The translations under genes and the position numbers were made by a program. Positions 38,175-47,012 of a stretch of DNA of 64,000 nt are shown here, piece after piece. The notes beneath the pieces were generated by a model, which was not told the origin of the DNA, did no database searches, and was given only the letters and a program-made list of their open reading frames with translations. Source of the DNA: UBA4582 sp965657335 (GTDB lineage: Bacteria; Pseudomonadota; Gammaproteobacteria; Pseudomonadales; Azotimanducaceae); assembly GCA_965657335.1 (NCBI GenBank), contig CBFHOH010000016.1, positions 45,089 through 109,088 on the forward strand. The letters are read 5' to 3'. Position 1 is the first letter of the stretch, and the number at the start of each line of letters is the position of its first letter.

Positions 38175-39605
38175 TCAGCTGTTATTCTGTCGCCAGTTAC
38201 CGTGAAAGCCGACCGGAATACGATGCTCTAATTGCGCTGTAGCGACAGGGCCCGCCTCTACATCATTCGCATCCAGAATGCTGAGCGCACTGCGTTCCGT
38301 GGTCAAATCCGTCACCACTGACAATAGATATCCATCACCCTCTTCCGACTCTTCAGTGCGCGGCACAAAAATCGGTTCAGAAGTAAAAGTGGTTTTGCGA
38401 TCACCAAATGAATATTTTTTTGTCTTACCGGTCACGTGATCGATGTGGCCGATGCAGTTATACATGGGCCCTTCGTCAGCGTCGGGAGACGCATAGTAGC
38501 CGTGTCGATATTCTCGGGTCGCATAGCGCGGGTCGACCACAGGAAACTCTGATCTATTTTCGTCAATTTGCACGGTGCTAAAAGTTGGTGAAGTCTGGCT
38601 CATATCAATCGTCCAACGATTAAGTACTGCTTCCGAGTCTTCAGTCTCTTTTCCGTCAGCCGTTGGAAATAGTGGCGCGTGGTCAAACTGGCAGCCATCT
38701 ACCGTTATCTTGCCATCGCTGTCGAAGCCATTCATGAAGTGGAAAACAAAGAAGGGATCACACTCGACCCACTGAATATTTTCAGCAGAACCACCCACAC
38801 GCGGCAGAATACCAATCGATGCACCCTTTTCCGGTTGCCAGGCAAACGGCGGTTGACCCTGCATGGCGCGGTCCATACTGCCCGTTAGCGGGAAGATCGG
38901 AAACAGAATGTAATTTTCGGTGACGACAAAGTCATGCACCATCGCGGCATAAGGCGTTTGTATAATGTAAGACTCTGTCAGCACACCCTCCTTGTTAACC
39001 TTGTGAACCGCCACGTCTGGTTCGAACGGTCCCGTGGCCATATAGGCAAAAAACACTAACTCACCACTCACAGGGTCAAGTTTAGGGTGTGCTGTCATCG
39101 CGGTATTAAGTTTTCCCCGATAATCGTGAGAACCAATTGACTCCAGCGTTATCGGGTCAACTTCGAAAGGCCGGTGACCTTCTTCCAGAATAAGCAATTT
39201 CCCCGCATGCCAAATACACGCGGTATTGGCCAGACCTTCTTTGTCATTAAGCAAAAATTCGAGATATCCTTCTTCACAATTGAACGGATTCATTGGGTCC
39301 ACCAATGCACGTCCCTTATCCGCTTCCAGTTTAAACTTTGCGGTCTTTATCCACTGATTTCGATAACCGACAGCACCATTCTCAACATGAAAAGCATGTG
39401 TCATACCATCGCCAGCAAACAAGTGATATTCCCCTCGCGGTGTGAACTGGACATTAGGGCCATTTCGGTAAAAAGAGCCGCTCAAACAATCAGGCACCTC
39501 TCCCGCCAGTGGCAAATCATCAAACGCATATTCGTGTCTGATCGGCGCAAAAGCACCCTGTAAAAACGGGTTGTCGGGTAACTCAAGTTTCGTCGCGGCA
39601 GTCAT
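38175..39605 (-). CDS. Carotenoid cleavage oxygenase family protein
   Basis: This 476-residue protein is a seven-bladed propeller non-haem iron dioxygenase of the RPE65/lignostilbene/apocarotenoid group. All four iron-binding His can be placed: TAHPKLDP, MVHDFVVTENY, FFVFHFMNG and VGFHGNW near the C-terminus. FYRNGPNVQF and HLFAGDGMTHAF are typical N-terminal motifs. It cleaves a conjugated double bond in a carotenoid, retinoid or stilbene. It is divergent from a TetR gene, with a perfect palindrome between, and I infer regulation by that protein. Confidence 0.93.
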   Translation of the reverse strand: MTAATKLELPDNPFLQGAFAPIRHEYAFDDLPLAGEVPDCLSGSFYRNGPNVQFTPRGEYHLFAGDGMTHAFHVENGAVGYRNQWIKTAKFKLEADKGRALVDPMNPFNCEEGYLEFLLNDKEGLANTACIWHAGKLLILEEGHRPFEVDPITLESIGSHDYRGKLNTAMTAHPKLDPVSGELVFFAYMATGPFEPDVAVHKVNKEGVLTESYIIQTPYAAMVHDFVVTENYILFPIFPLTGSMDRAMQGQPPFAWQPEKGASIGILPRVGGSAENIQWVECDPFFVFHFMNGFDSDGKITVDGCQFDHAPLFPTADGKETEDSEAVLNRWTIDMSQTSPTFSTVQIDENRSEFPVVDPRYATREYRHGYYASPDADEGPMYNCIGHIDHVTGKTKKYSFGDRKTTFTSEPIFVPRTEESEEGDGYLLSVVTDLTTERSALSILDANDVEAGPVATAQLEHRIPVGFHGNWRQNNS

Positions 39606-39634
39606 TATGTTCCCTCGCTTGTGAATGTTGACAA

Positions 39635-39667
39635 TGTAAACACTAACAAATAGATCGAATGTTTACA
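39635..39667. promoter_or_regulatory. Inverted repeat TGTAAACA...TGTTTACA with overlapping promoter-like boxes
   Basis: TGTAAACA (39635-39642) and TGTTTACA (39660-39667) are a perfect inverted pair 17 bases apart. TTGACA at 39628 with a 17-base spacer to TAGATC at 39651 gives a plausible promoter for the tetR gene, so a bound regulator would block it. It lies between the divergent carotenoid oxygenase and tetR. Confidence 0.65.
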
Positions 39668-39697
39668 AAGGAAACATAAAAAAGATAAACTCAAGAT

Positions 39698-40360
39698 ATG
39701 GAACTTAGCGATAAAAAGAGCCCGGAAAAGAAGCGCAGCTACCATCACGGAGACCTGCGCACAGCGCTCATTGAATCAGCGCTCGATATCATTGCTGAAC
39801 TGGGCCCCAGGAAGCTCACCATACGGGAAGTCGCCTTTAGAGCTGGGGTCTCCCACGCTGCACCTTATCGCCACTTTAAAGACAAGAACGAGCTCATCAA
39901 CGCGGTTGTCGCACGTGGTTTTGAGTTACTGCAAGAGACCATGGCCCAGGAACTCAGCAGCGCTGGGGATGACGCGTTAGCGGCTTTCGCGGCAAGCGGC
40001 CGCGCTTATCTGGCGTTCGGCCTGAACTATCCTGGATACTACGGTGTCATGTTCAGTGGTGATCTTCTGGACCCGGATGGCAGTCAAACACTTCAGCACA
40101 CCAGTCATGCGGCATTCGAACAGATGAAGGCAACGCTAATAGATTGTCAAAAGCTTGGCATTCTTCCAAAAGCTGACCCATCGTTGCAGGCTGTTTGGAT
40201 TGTTTCGACCGTACATGGCTACATCTCTTTGGTAAATGAAAACCGACTCAATGCACTGGTGGGTAACAACCATTCAATGAGCGAAGTGCAGGACTACATC
40301 GTCTCCGCCATATTTCAGGGGTTAGGGGGAAGCACTCCCGACGTCTTACCGAAAAAATAG
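39698..40360 (+). CDS. TetR-family regulator of carotenoid oxygenase (inferred)
   Basis: A 220-residue protein with the N-terminal motif YHHGDLRTALIESALDII and helix-turn-helix TIREVAFRAGVSHAAPYRHF. The C-terminal domain contains YLAFGLNYPGYYGVMFSG, typical of a TetR subgroup with a WHG-like ligand domain. It is divergent from the carotenoid oxygenase at a distance of 92 bases, which holds a palindrome. I infer a local repressor responding to a carotenoid, apocarotenoid or aromatic ligand. Confidence 0.9.
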   Translation: MELSDKKSPEKKRSYHHGDLRTALIESALDIIAELGPRKLTIREVAFRAGVSHAAPYRHFKDKNELINAVVARGFELLQETMAQELSSAGDDALAAFAASGRAYLAFGLNYPGYYGVMFSGDLLDPDGSQTLQHTSHAAFEQMKATLIDCQKLGILPKADPSLQAVWIVSTVHGYISLVNENRLNALVGNNHSMSEVQDYIVSAIFQGLGGSTPDVLPKK

Positions 40361-40381
40361 CAGCTCAAAGCCCTCAATGCT

Positions 40382-42580
40382 TTATTGCAGTTTTTCAATC
40401 CGTACAGGCACGCCGTTTAGCGCAGCGCTCGCACTAACAACATCAATGCGACTGCTCGGTACAAGCCGATTGTAATTCGGTCCCTTTTGATTTCGCGCCT
40501 GACGCATGTTGTCGTCCTCACTAAAACCATGAGGCAGACTGACCACACCTGAGGCGATATCGTGACTAATCAATACTGAAGCTTGGAGCGTTTGGTCATT
40601 ACCGCATATGACAACTTCATCGCCATCGCTAAGGTTTAATTGCAAAGCGTCATGATGATTCACCTCCAACGCACAGTGGTTTTTCGCACCAGTGAGCATC
40701 GGAATATTACGCAACCAAGAATTATTTGATTGTGACCGACGTCGCCCAATGAGCTTAAAGCCGTCGGTTGTTAACTGACTTTTTAGGCGCGAAAAGTCGG
40801 CGATAATAGGTTCTGGCGCAAAATCAATCTTATGGTTTTGGTGCCCAACAACATCGGCTAATCTGGCCGCTTCAGGCAATCCCAGATCAATGCCGTTTGG
40901 ATGCGTTTCAACTTTTTTTAAAGTCAGTTTTGCACCCTCCGCCGAGCCAAAATGATCACCCCAGCGTCCGGCTCGAATCCCCAAGTCCAACAAACGTTCT
41001 ACCCCTTCATCTGGCTCGATCATCGCCATCAGTTCTTGCACATCACGATTAAAAAGCGGACTGTTTTCATCAGCGCAATAACTCGAAACCAACCCTGCCA
41101 GCAAGTCATCTTCAAAGGCTTTTAACTGTTCGGTCGAAGCGACGGCCTGGTGGTTGACCATGTAGGCGATATGCAAACACTGGTGCCACTCGGACGGCTG
41201 CTCGCGCTTGAGGATAGCAGGCGAATATCTCGCGGCATTGCGATAACCCATAGACCCTAGAAAACTATCGTAATGACTGTCCTCAAACGGCGAGGTGCCG
41301 GGTAATATCACGTCAGCATACTTACTGGTTTCGTTGTGATAGATGTCAACACATAGCAGAAAGTCCAGCGCTCCTAGCGCAGCTTCGATGCCGTCACTGT
41401 CTGGGTGACTGACCGCAGGGTTTCCGGCAAAAGCAACCATGGCTTTTATTTGACCGGACCCTGGCGTGAGAATTTCTTCTGCCATAGCCGCTGCTGGCAT
41501 TTGACCTAGCACCTCTGGGTAACCCGAAACACGGGTCTGAAAGCGATTGTAGTCAACACCGTGCTTTCGCCCGCCCGGCATCGCATGAGGCTGATCTGGA
41601 AACATGGCGCCACCCGTCATGTCCAGCGAGCCGATGACGGCATTTAACACCTCAATCAAAAAACTCGTCATGGTGCCAAAAGCCTGCAAAGTCGTGCCCA
41701 CTCTGCCGTACACTACCGGGCGCTGCGCACGCCGCAGCGCCTGCGCCATCAAAAGAATCTGATCGAGGCTAATACCGCACTGCGCTGCACATTTTTCTGA
41801 GTCAAAGTCATCGAGGTGCCGGCTTAAAATCTCCCAGCCTGTGCTTAAGTAGCCTGCTTGTTGACCATCCACTTTTAGCTCATTGATCAGCGCTATCAAC
41901 AGCCAGGCGTCGGTGCCGGGTTGGATAGGATAGTGTTGGTCCGCCAAACGCGCAGTCTCTGTTCGCCTAGGGTCGATGGTGACAAGTTGACCACCTCGCT
42001 TTTGCAACGCACGCAGTCGATCTCGGAACTTCGGCACCATCCACAAACTGCCGTTCGACACGATCGGGTTGGCACCCAACATTAACAAATAGTCGCAGCG
42101 CTCAATGTCCGGCACGGGCACAGCACTGCTATTGCCGAACATAAATTCACAAGCCAGCTGCTTGGGCAACTGATCAACACTACCCGCACTAAAAACCGGT
42201 GAGCCACCCAGCATGGCAGCAAACACACCGAGCCCCTGCGACAGGCCAAAGTTGTGAGCAGTAGGATTACCCGCATAGATCGCTACACTCGATTTCCCGA
42301 AGGCATCGATCGTTGCAGCAAGTTTTGTGTTAATTGTATCGAGGGCCTCTTGCCAACTGGCGGGTTGTAGCTCGCCGTTCTTTCTTACCAGCGGATGACG
42401 AAGTCGATCTGAATCATCATGTAATTGGGCAAGGGACAATCCCTTGGCGCAAACATGTCCCTCAGAAAACACATCATCGCTATTTTTTTCAATCGCGATG
42501 ACATGGTTATTTTCAACTGATACCTTTAACCCGCAGCCAGCCTCACAAATGGGGCAGATACGATGCTTTGTCTGTGTCAT
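40382..42580 (-). CDS. Molybdopterin oxidoreductase, formate dehydrogenase/nitrate reductase-like
   Basis: The ATG at 42580 gives 732 residues. The N-terminal [4Fe-4S] motif CPICEAGC uses Cys9, Cys12 and Cys16, with Cys44 in GHVCAKG. The Mo-bis-MGD regions follow: LLMLGANPIVSNGSLW, TIDPRRTETARLADQHYP, and GNPAVSHPDSDGIEAAL in the third domain. The C-terminal domain ends with the SLPHGFSEDDNMRQARN segment. It has no signal peptide. It starts about 60 bases after a PhyH dioxygenase and is likely in its operon. Only the superfamily is safe; the substrate is unknown and it is not a close copy of the enzyme at 10037. Confidence 0.87.
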   Translation of the reverse strand: MTQTKHRICPICEAGCGLKVSVENNHVIAIEKNSDDVFSEGHVCAKGLSLAQLHDDSDRLRHPLVRKNGELQPASWQEALDTINTKLAATIDAFGKSSVAIYAGNPTAHNFGLSQGLGVFAAMLGGSPVFSAGSVDQLPKQLACEFMFGNSSAVPVPDIERCDYLLMLGANPIVSNGSLWMVPKFRDRLRALQKRGGQLVTIDPRRTETARLADQHYPIQPGTDAWLLIALINELKVDGQQAGYLSTGWEILSRHLDDFDSEKCAAQCGISLDQILLMAQALRRAQRPVVYGRVGTTLQAFGTMTSFLIEVLNAVIGSLDMTGGAMFPDQPHAMPGGRKHGVDYNRFQTRVSGYPEVLGQMPAAAMAEEILTPGSGQIKAMVAFAGNPAVSHPDSDGIEAALGALDFLLCVDIYHNETSKYADVILPGTSPFEDSHYDSFLGSMGYRNAARYSPAILKREQPSEWHQCLHIAYMVNHQAVASTEQLKAFEDDLLAGLVSSYCADENSPLFNRDVQELMAMIEPDEGVERLLDLGIRAGRWGDHFGSAEGAKLTLKKVETHPNGIDLGLPEAARLADVVGHQNHKIDFAPEPIIADFSRLKSQLTTDGFKLIGRRRSQSNNSWLRNIPMLTGAKNHCALEVNHHDALQLNLSDGDEVVICGNDQTLQASVLISHDIASGVVSLPHGFSEDDNMRQARNQKGPNYNRLVPSSRIDVVSASAALNGVPVRIEKLQ

Positions 42581-42640
42581 TTTTTTGCCCTGAAACCTTT
42601 CGCCAACGTCACGGGGCAAGGTATTTTCGGATATTTGAAA

Positions 42641-43672
42641 CTAATGCTGTGCAAGCTCCTCGTCTGTCCAACCAACCATTTTCAACTGCGCTGTATTTAA
42701 GTTTGGCACAGACGGAAGCGTATACTTTTCCTTGATACCCGGCGCAGAAACCTCCGGAAATTTATCCGCGTTGACCCAGACATCACTCCAATTGGTCGTC
42801 GAAGTGAGTTTTGACACCGCCGCCTTTCGACGCGAAATAACCTCTTCATTAGATTTCGCTCGCGGCATCATACAGATAAGGCTGATTGCTCGAATGAGGG
42901 CATTTTCATCTGGTGCCACGGCGTCCGCGTTCGTCGGCGGACTACTGCAATGAATCGTACGAGAATCCCAGAGCAGCAAGTCGCCCGCTTCCATATGGCA
43001 CGTAATCGGATTCGAATCAGCAAGCAGCGGATCGTTATTGGGAAAACGGAAGTGATCGATTTGTGCAGGAATTCTCGCCAAGCGCTCTGTATATCGCTCG
43101 GATATTTTGTCATGCATCAGATGACTGCCGGGAATAACCACGTTGCCGCCAGTGTTTGGTGTTGTCGGCAAAAGATTAACGAGCCCCTGCACGCACTGCT
43201 TCCCTGGCCTACCGAGAGGATGCTGATCTATATGCAACCATGAGCCTCCAAGCCCAGTTTTCCATTCCGGATTGAAACTCCATGGTCGCCATAAGCTAAC
43301 ACCATCAAAGCTGACAAGCAGATCTTCGGTATCCCAAACCGCCGCAAAAGACTTGCTAACGTTCGGTACATCTCGGATATACCATTGCGCTTCACAATGA
43401 CCAATGCCGTGACTGGGTAAGATGCCGCCATGCACAGCAGTAGGCCAACGATCGTTATCCCAGGTATTTGGGTCGTTTCGATTTATTCCGGTTTCTAGTG
43501 CTTCAAGATAGTCCCACAGTTTAGCAACTGCTGTAGCAGCCTCGTCATTCGTCAACGCGTTAGCAATGACGACATAACCATGCTCATCAAGATAATCGAT
43601 GCTTTCTTTTGAACCCGGTTGGAATCTAGGCACATGCTTGTAAGCTATTGGCAGATCGCTATTTTCTGGCAT
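42641..43672 (-). CDS. Phytanoyl-CoA dioxygenase (PhyH) family protein
   Basis: The start at 43672 gives 343 residues beginning MPENSDLPIAYKHVPRF; the longer frame from 43717 overlaps a palindrome. The iron motif GSWLHIDQHPLGR gives His-x-Asp, with the distal His in DSRTIHCSSPP and an Arg in LIRAISLICMMPR. It is larger than typical PhyH proteins and unlike the one at 35660. 2-Oxoglutarate and Fe(II) are the expected cofactors. The molybdopterin oxidoreductase follows in the same direction. The pair could act in sequence on one substrate, though I know of no described system with this pair. Confidence 0.84.
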   Translation of the reverse strand: MPENSDLPIAYKHVPRFQPGSKESIDYLDEHGYVVIANALTNDEAATAVAKLWDYLEALETGINRNDPNTWDNDRWPTAVHGGILPSHGIGHCEAQWYIRDVPNVSKSFAAVWDTEDLLVSFDGVSLWRPWSFNPEWKTGLGGSWLHIDQHPLGRPGKQCVQGLVNLLPTTPNTGGNVVIPGSHLMHDKISERYTERLARIPAQIDHFRFPNNDPLLADSNPITCHMEAGDLLLWDSRTIHCSSPPTNADAVAPDENALIRAISLICMMPRAKSNEEVISRRKAAVSKLTSTTNWSDVWVNADKFPEVSAPGIKEKYTLPSVPNLNTAQLKMVGWTDEELAQH

Positions 43673-44021
43673 TATCGGATACTCAGGGTAATTACGAATA
43701 CCCGAGTATAAGTACAAGCACTAACTAATTTCCAGATCCGAGGCGTAATACACGCGCTTCAGGGAGCGATGCAACGTGTCGAGGTGGCACGTTAATGCGA
43801 CATAACGAACAAGACGCGACGGCAAAACCGCACAAAAGTAAAAAAAATTACAGCAGCGGCGCTTAGTAGATACGCATCATCGAGACGCTCCAGGCGTTCA
43901 AGGTAAACCGCGCGAGGCACCGCTCAAGTACTTTAGCCAGCGTAAAAGGTCACCAATGATTCAGTGTCATCTCCTGATATGACCCACTCATCTATCACGA
44001 TGAGGACGTCGTAAAAGTGGC
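43673..44021. promoter_or_regulatory. Intergenic region with near-palindrome upstream of PhyH
   Basis: This 349-base gap has no convincing gene. Close to the PhyH start, TACTCAGGGTA (43680-43690) and TACCCGAGTA (43699-43708) form an inverted repeat with one extra base, a candidate operator. The rest, up to ubiG, shows nothing I can name. Confidence 0.45.
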
Positions 44022-44748
44022 ATGAATTCGCTCAATGTTACAACCGTAGACGCCCGCGAGGCAGAGAAGTTTAATCGTCAAGCCGAGCAGTGGTGGGACC
44101 CCGCAGGCCCCATGTGGCCTTTGCATCGGCTGAACGAACTACGCGCACCCTTTGTGATTGAGCAAGTGCTGAGTCACACAAGACAAGACAACCTCAGCGG
44201 GCTTCGCATACTCGACATCGGATGTGGCGCTGGGCTGCTTTCAGAGCAGATGGCGAGGCGCGGGGCGCACGTCACTGGTGTCGATATTGCCGAAAAGAAC
44301 ATCAAGATGGCCAAACAACATGCCGCAGCCGAAGGTTTAGTCATCGACTACCGGCACGGCGCCATTGAGGACCTCGACCCCAGTCGCAGCGTTCGATGTC
44401 GTGCTGAACATGGAGGTTGTGGAGCACGTTGCTAACTTACCCCTGTTCATGGCACAGGCCTGCGCACTCACTGAAAGCGGTGGCCTAATGTTTGTGGCCA
44501 CCATCAATCGTACTTGGTATTCCTGGTTGACCACGATACTGGGTGCGGAGTACGTCCTACGATGGCTTCCACGCGGAACACACGAATGGCATCGTTATGT
44601 GACCCCTGAGGAAACTACGCACAGCCTCAAACGTGGCGGTTTTGATGTTCGTTCGCTGACCGGCGTAGGTATGAACCCGTTGAAGCGCTTTCTTTACACC
44701 ACCGACAACCTGCGCGCCAACTACATGATGGTCGCTGAGAAAAACTGA
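44022..44748 (+). pseudogene. ubiG: ubiG, ubiquinone biosynthesis O-methyltransferase, interrupted by one-base frameshift
   Basis: Two overlapping frames together make a full UbiG of about 241 residues. The first carries EKFNRQAEQWWDP and the SAM motif LDIGCGAGLLSEQ; the second carries FDVVLNMEVVEHV, FVATINRTWYSW and the C-terminal NYMMVAEKN. The frame shift lies near CCCC at 44378-44381: dropping one C gives EDLDPVAAFDVV, an uninterrupted protein. UbiG performs both O-methylations in ubiquinone synthesis. As the rest is intact and the downstream coq7 overlaps its stop, I think a sequencing or assembly error is more likely than true loss. Confidence 0.87.
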
Positions 44749-45278
44749 TGGCAGCGTCCACTCATGACTTTTCTCGCTGGCTCGAGGGTGAACTTAGATC
44801 AGACCACGCAGGTGAAACCGGCGCTGTTTGGATTTATAAGGGCGTGCTTGCGGCACGGCCTGACGCGCAACTTCGACAATTCTGCGAAAGACACCTGAAA
44901 ACCGAGGAAAACCACCTTGCGCAGATGAGTGCCCTGTTGCCTCGTGATGCGCACAGCGCGCTACTGCCACTGTGGCGCTTAGCCGGATTCTTGACCGGAT
45001 TTATCCCAGCCTGTTTTGGGCAAAAGGCGGTTTACCAAACGATCGAGGCGGTAGAGGCTTTCGTTCAAACACACTACCAACAGCAGATAGTCCATCCCGA
45101 CCTGATCGCGGCACCTGACATCAGGGCAACGCTTGAGGCTTGTTTGACTGATGAAATATCTCACAAGGATGAAGCTGCGAGTCTTGCCGGGACCGAGCGC
45201 AGCGCGCTGGCCCGCCTCTGGTGTTGGCTCGTGGGCGCCGGATCAAAGCATGCTGTAGCACTTGCGCGGCTTTTATAG
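44748..45278 (+). CDS. coq7: Demethoxyubiquinone hydroxylase Coq7
   Basis: This 176-residue di-iron monooxygenase adds the C-6 (quinone) hydroxyl in ubiquinone synthesis. The carboxylate and His ligands of the two ExxH-type repeats are visible: Glu23 in HAGETGAV, Glu53/Glu54 with His56 in TEENHL, Glu103 in EAVEAF, Glu136 with His139 in DEISHKD. Hydrophobic helices suit interfacial membrane binding. Its ATG overlaps the ubiG stop codon (TGATG), so the two are translationally coupled, which matches their pathway. Confidence 0.93.
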   Translation: MAASTHDFSRWLEGELRSDHAGETGAVWIYKGVLAARPDAQLRQFCERHLKTEENHLAQMSALLPRDAHSALLPLWRLAGFLTGFIPACFGQKAVYQTIEAVEAFVQTHYQQQIVHPDLIAAPDIRATLEACLTDEISHKDEAASLAGTERSALARLWCWLVGAGSKHAVALARLL

Positions 45279-45565
45279 TCGCCATCACCGCTGGCGTTCA
45301 CGGACCTCCTCATGCTGCCAGTGTATTACCGATACCTCGGTAAAAATTTACGCTAGCAGCACTTTCTCGCGCACTAAAATATCATCACGCATTGCAATCT
45401 TCAGGCATCGGTCGCACTGGAATCACAATTAAGCAAAAAGCAACGAAATCGACGTGCTCATCCACAGCAAGCGGCCCGATGTGACACTGCTTTAATCGCC
45501 CGCCGGGTGATCCGCATCGGCGCCTGCCACGTACTAATACCCTGCAATATTAAGGACGAAATACC
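45279..45565. promoter_or_regulatory. Intergenic region with TTACCGA palindrome
   Basis: 287 bases between coq7 and the small frame at 45566. TTACCGA-TACC-TCGGTAA (45326-45343) is a perfect 7-base inverted repeat, enclosed by TGCTGC and GCAGCA about 15 bases either side, which would extend it into a larger hairpin. It could end coq7 transcription or be an operator for the RND operon. No T run follows. Confidence 0.45.
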
Positions 45566-45706
45566 ATGACCGCACTCTACATCGCATTGTTCATCACCCT
45601 CGTTTTGACCTTCGCTTTTGTACAGGCGGCTTCGCAAAGCCGAACCAAGGCGACAACACAGTCGCGCAACTGTTTGCGTTCGATCAGCGAGGATGAAGAG
45701 TTTTAA
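45566..45706 (+). CDS. Candidate 46-residue single-span membrane peptide
   Basis: A short frame, too small for the usual cut-off, with a strong AAGGACG ribosome site eight bases ahead of the ATG. It encodes a hydrophobic helix (LYIALFITLVLTFAFV, about residues 4-19) followed by a basic/polar tail and an acidic end (SEDEEF). I recognise no family. It lies 64 bases ahead of the RND membrane-fusion gene on the same strand and could be a small subunit or regulator like the AcrZ-type peptides, which is inference. It may also be a chance frame. Confidence 0.5.
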   Translation: MTALYIALFITLVLTFAFVQAASQSRTKATTQSRNCLRSISEDEEF

Positions 45707-45770
45707 TTACGTCTGTGAGATATCACTTCGTACGTCCTACACACCATCAACACTCTAGGATTAGACGACC

Positions 45771-47012
45771 ATGTTTAACTTCAGGAAATCACGCAAGACA
45801 ACGATAGACGCCCAAACCAGCGCGTCCCGACCAAGACGATCCATTACAGGCTCGCTTCAGATCATCGGCATCGTCGTCGTCGTTGGCACCGCGATTTTTA
45901 TCTCGCAGGCTCCGGAAGCTGAACCAATTGCTGCCAAACCCAAGACAGCACGCACACCGACACTCCAAACCGTCAACCTGATACAACCAGAAGCCGCTGC
46001 GAACTCGGTAAAGGTTGAGGCTACTGGCACTATTGCGGTACGCAACTACGTCGCGCTTACGCCCCAGGTAACTGGTCGTATAGCCACACTCTCACATGCC
46101 ATGCGCGCCGGTGGTGACTTCCAAGCAAATGAGCCGTTGCTGACGCTCGAGGCCGTAGACTTCGAGCTTGCACTGATGCAAGCACGAGCAGATGTGGACG
46201 CGGCAAAAGCTGTGCTCCTGCTAGAACAAGCCCAAAGCGACGCAGCACGCGCAAACTACGCATTACTGCACCCAACAAAATCGGTGCCTGCACTGGTCGC
46301 AAAACTTCCCCAAATCGACCAGGCGAAGGCTCAACTCGCTAGCACCGAGGCACGCCTTGCGAAAGCTGAGGTGGAGTTGGCAAGAACGACCTTCTCGTTG
46401 CCTTTTTCCGGACGGATCGTCTCCAGCTCTGCCGAGGTCGGTCAAGTCGTCAGTAAAGGCCAATCCATTGGCAAGGCTTTCTCTCTTAAAGCAATCGAGA
46501 TTGCAGTACCCATCAGCACAGCAGAGCTTCGCCGACTCACACCGATCGCAGACGGTTCAGCGATCGCTAGCGTCGACGGCGTGCAGCATCAGCTCCGTGT
46601 CGATAGAGTGTCTGCTGAGCTCGACAAAAAAACCCGATTTGCCACGCTCTACCTGCAGGCAGCTCGCGACGCTAAGCTCACACCTGGCGCTTTTGTTCAA
46701 GTTCAACTTACCAGCCCAACCTTGGCAGATACCTTCACGTTACCGGAACGCGCACAGCAGGATGCTTCCACCGTTTGGTATGCGAAAGATGGCGAATTGC
46801 ACCGCCAGCCCATCACCGTCCGCGGTCGCACCGACTCAGGCCTTGTTACCGATGCTTTTCAGTACGGCGACGGCATTGTTATCGGCGCAGTACCAGGCGC
46901 ACGTCAGGGGCTTGAGGTACAGTACGAGTCGTTGAACCAACAGGTTGCTGACGCTTCCGCCCAATTAGCCCCGACTAAACTACTCGCCGCTGATTGGGGT
47001 GCCCACGAATGA
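45771..47012 (+). CDS. RND efflux periplasmic adaptor (HlyD/MFP family)
   Basis: A 413-residue protein with one N-terminal membrane helix (SLQIIGIVVVVGTAIFI), a lipoyl/barrel-sandwich domain (VALTPQVTGRIATL, then FSLPFSGRIVSSSAEVGQVV) around a coiled-coil hairpin rich in Ala, and a beta-barrel domain. It bridges the inner-membrane pump to an outer-membrane channel. It is followed by the pump gene with an ATGA overlap, so the two are co-translated. No TolC-like outer-membrane gene is present nearby, so it should use one encoded elsewhere. Confidence 0.92.
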   Translation: MFNFRKSRKTTIDAQTSASRPRRSITGSLQIIGIVVVVGTAIFISQAPEAEPIAAKPKTARTPTLQTVNLIQPEAAANSVKVEATGTIAVRNYVALTPQVTGRIATLSHAMRAGGDFQANEPLLTLEAVDFELALMQARADVDAAKAVLLLEQAQSDAARANYALLHPTKSVPALVAKLPQIDQAKAQLASTEARLAKAEVELARTTFSLPFSGRIVSSSAEVGQVVSKGQSIGKAFSLKAIEIAVPISTAELRRLTPIADGSAIASVDGVQHQLRVDRVSAELDKKTRFATLYLQAARDAKLTPGAFVQVQLTSPTLADTFTLPERAQQDASTVWYAKDGELHRQPITVRGRTDSGLVTDAFQYGDGIVIGAVPGARQGLEVQYESLNQQVADASAQLAPTKLLAADWGAHE

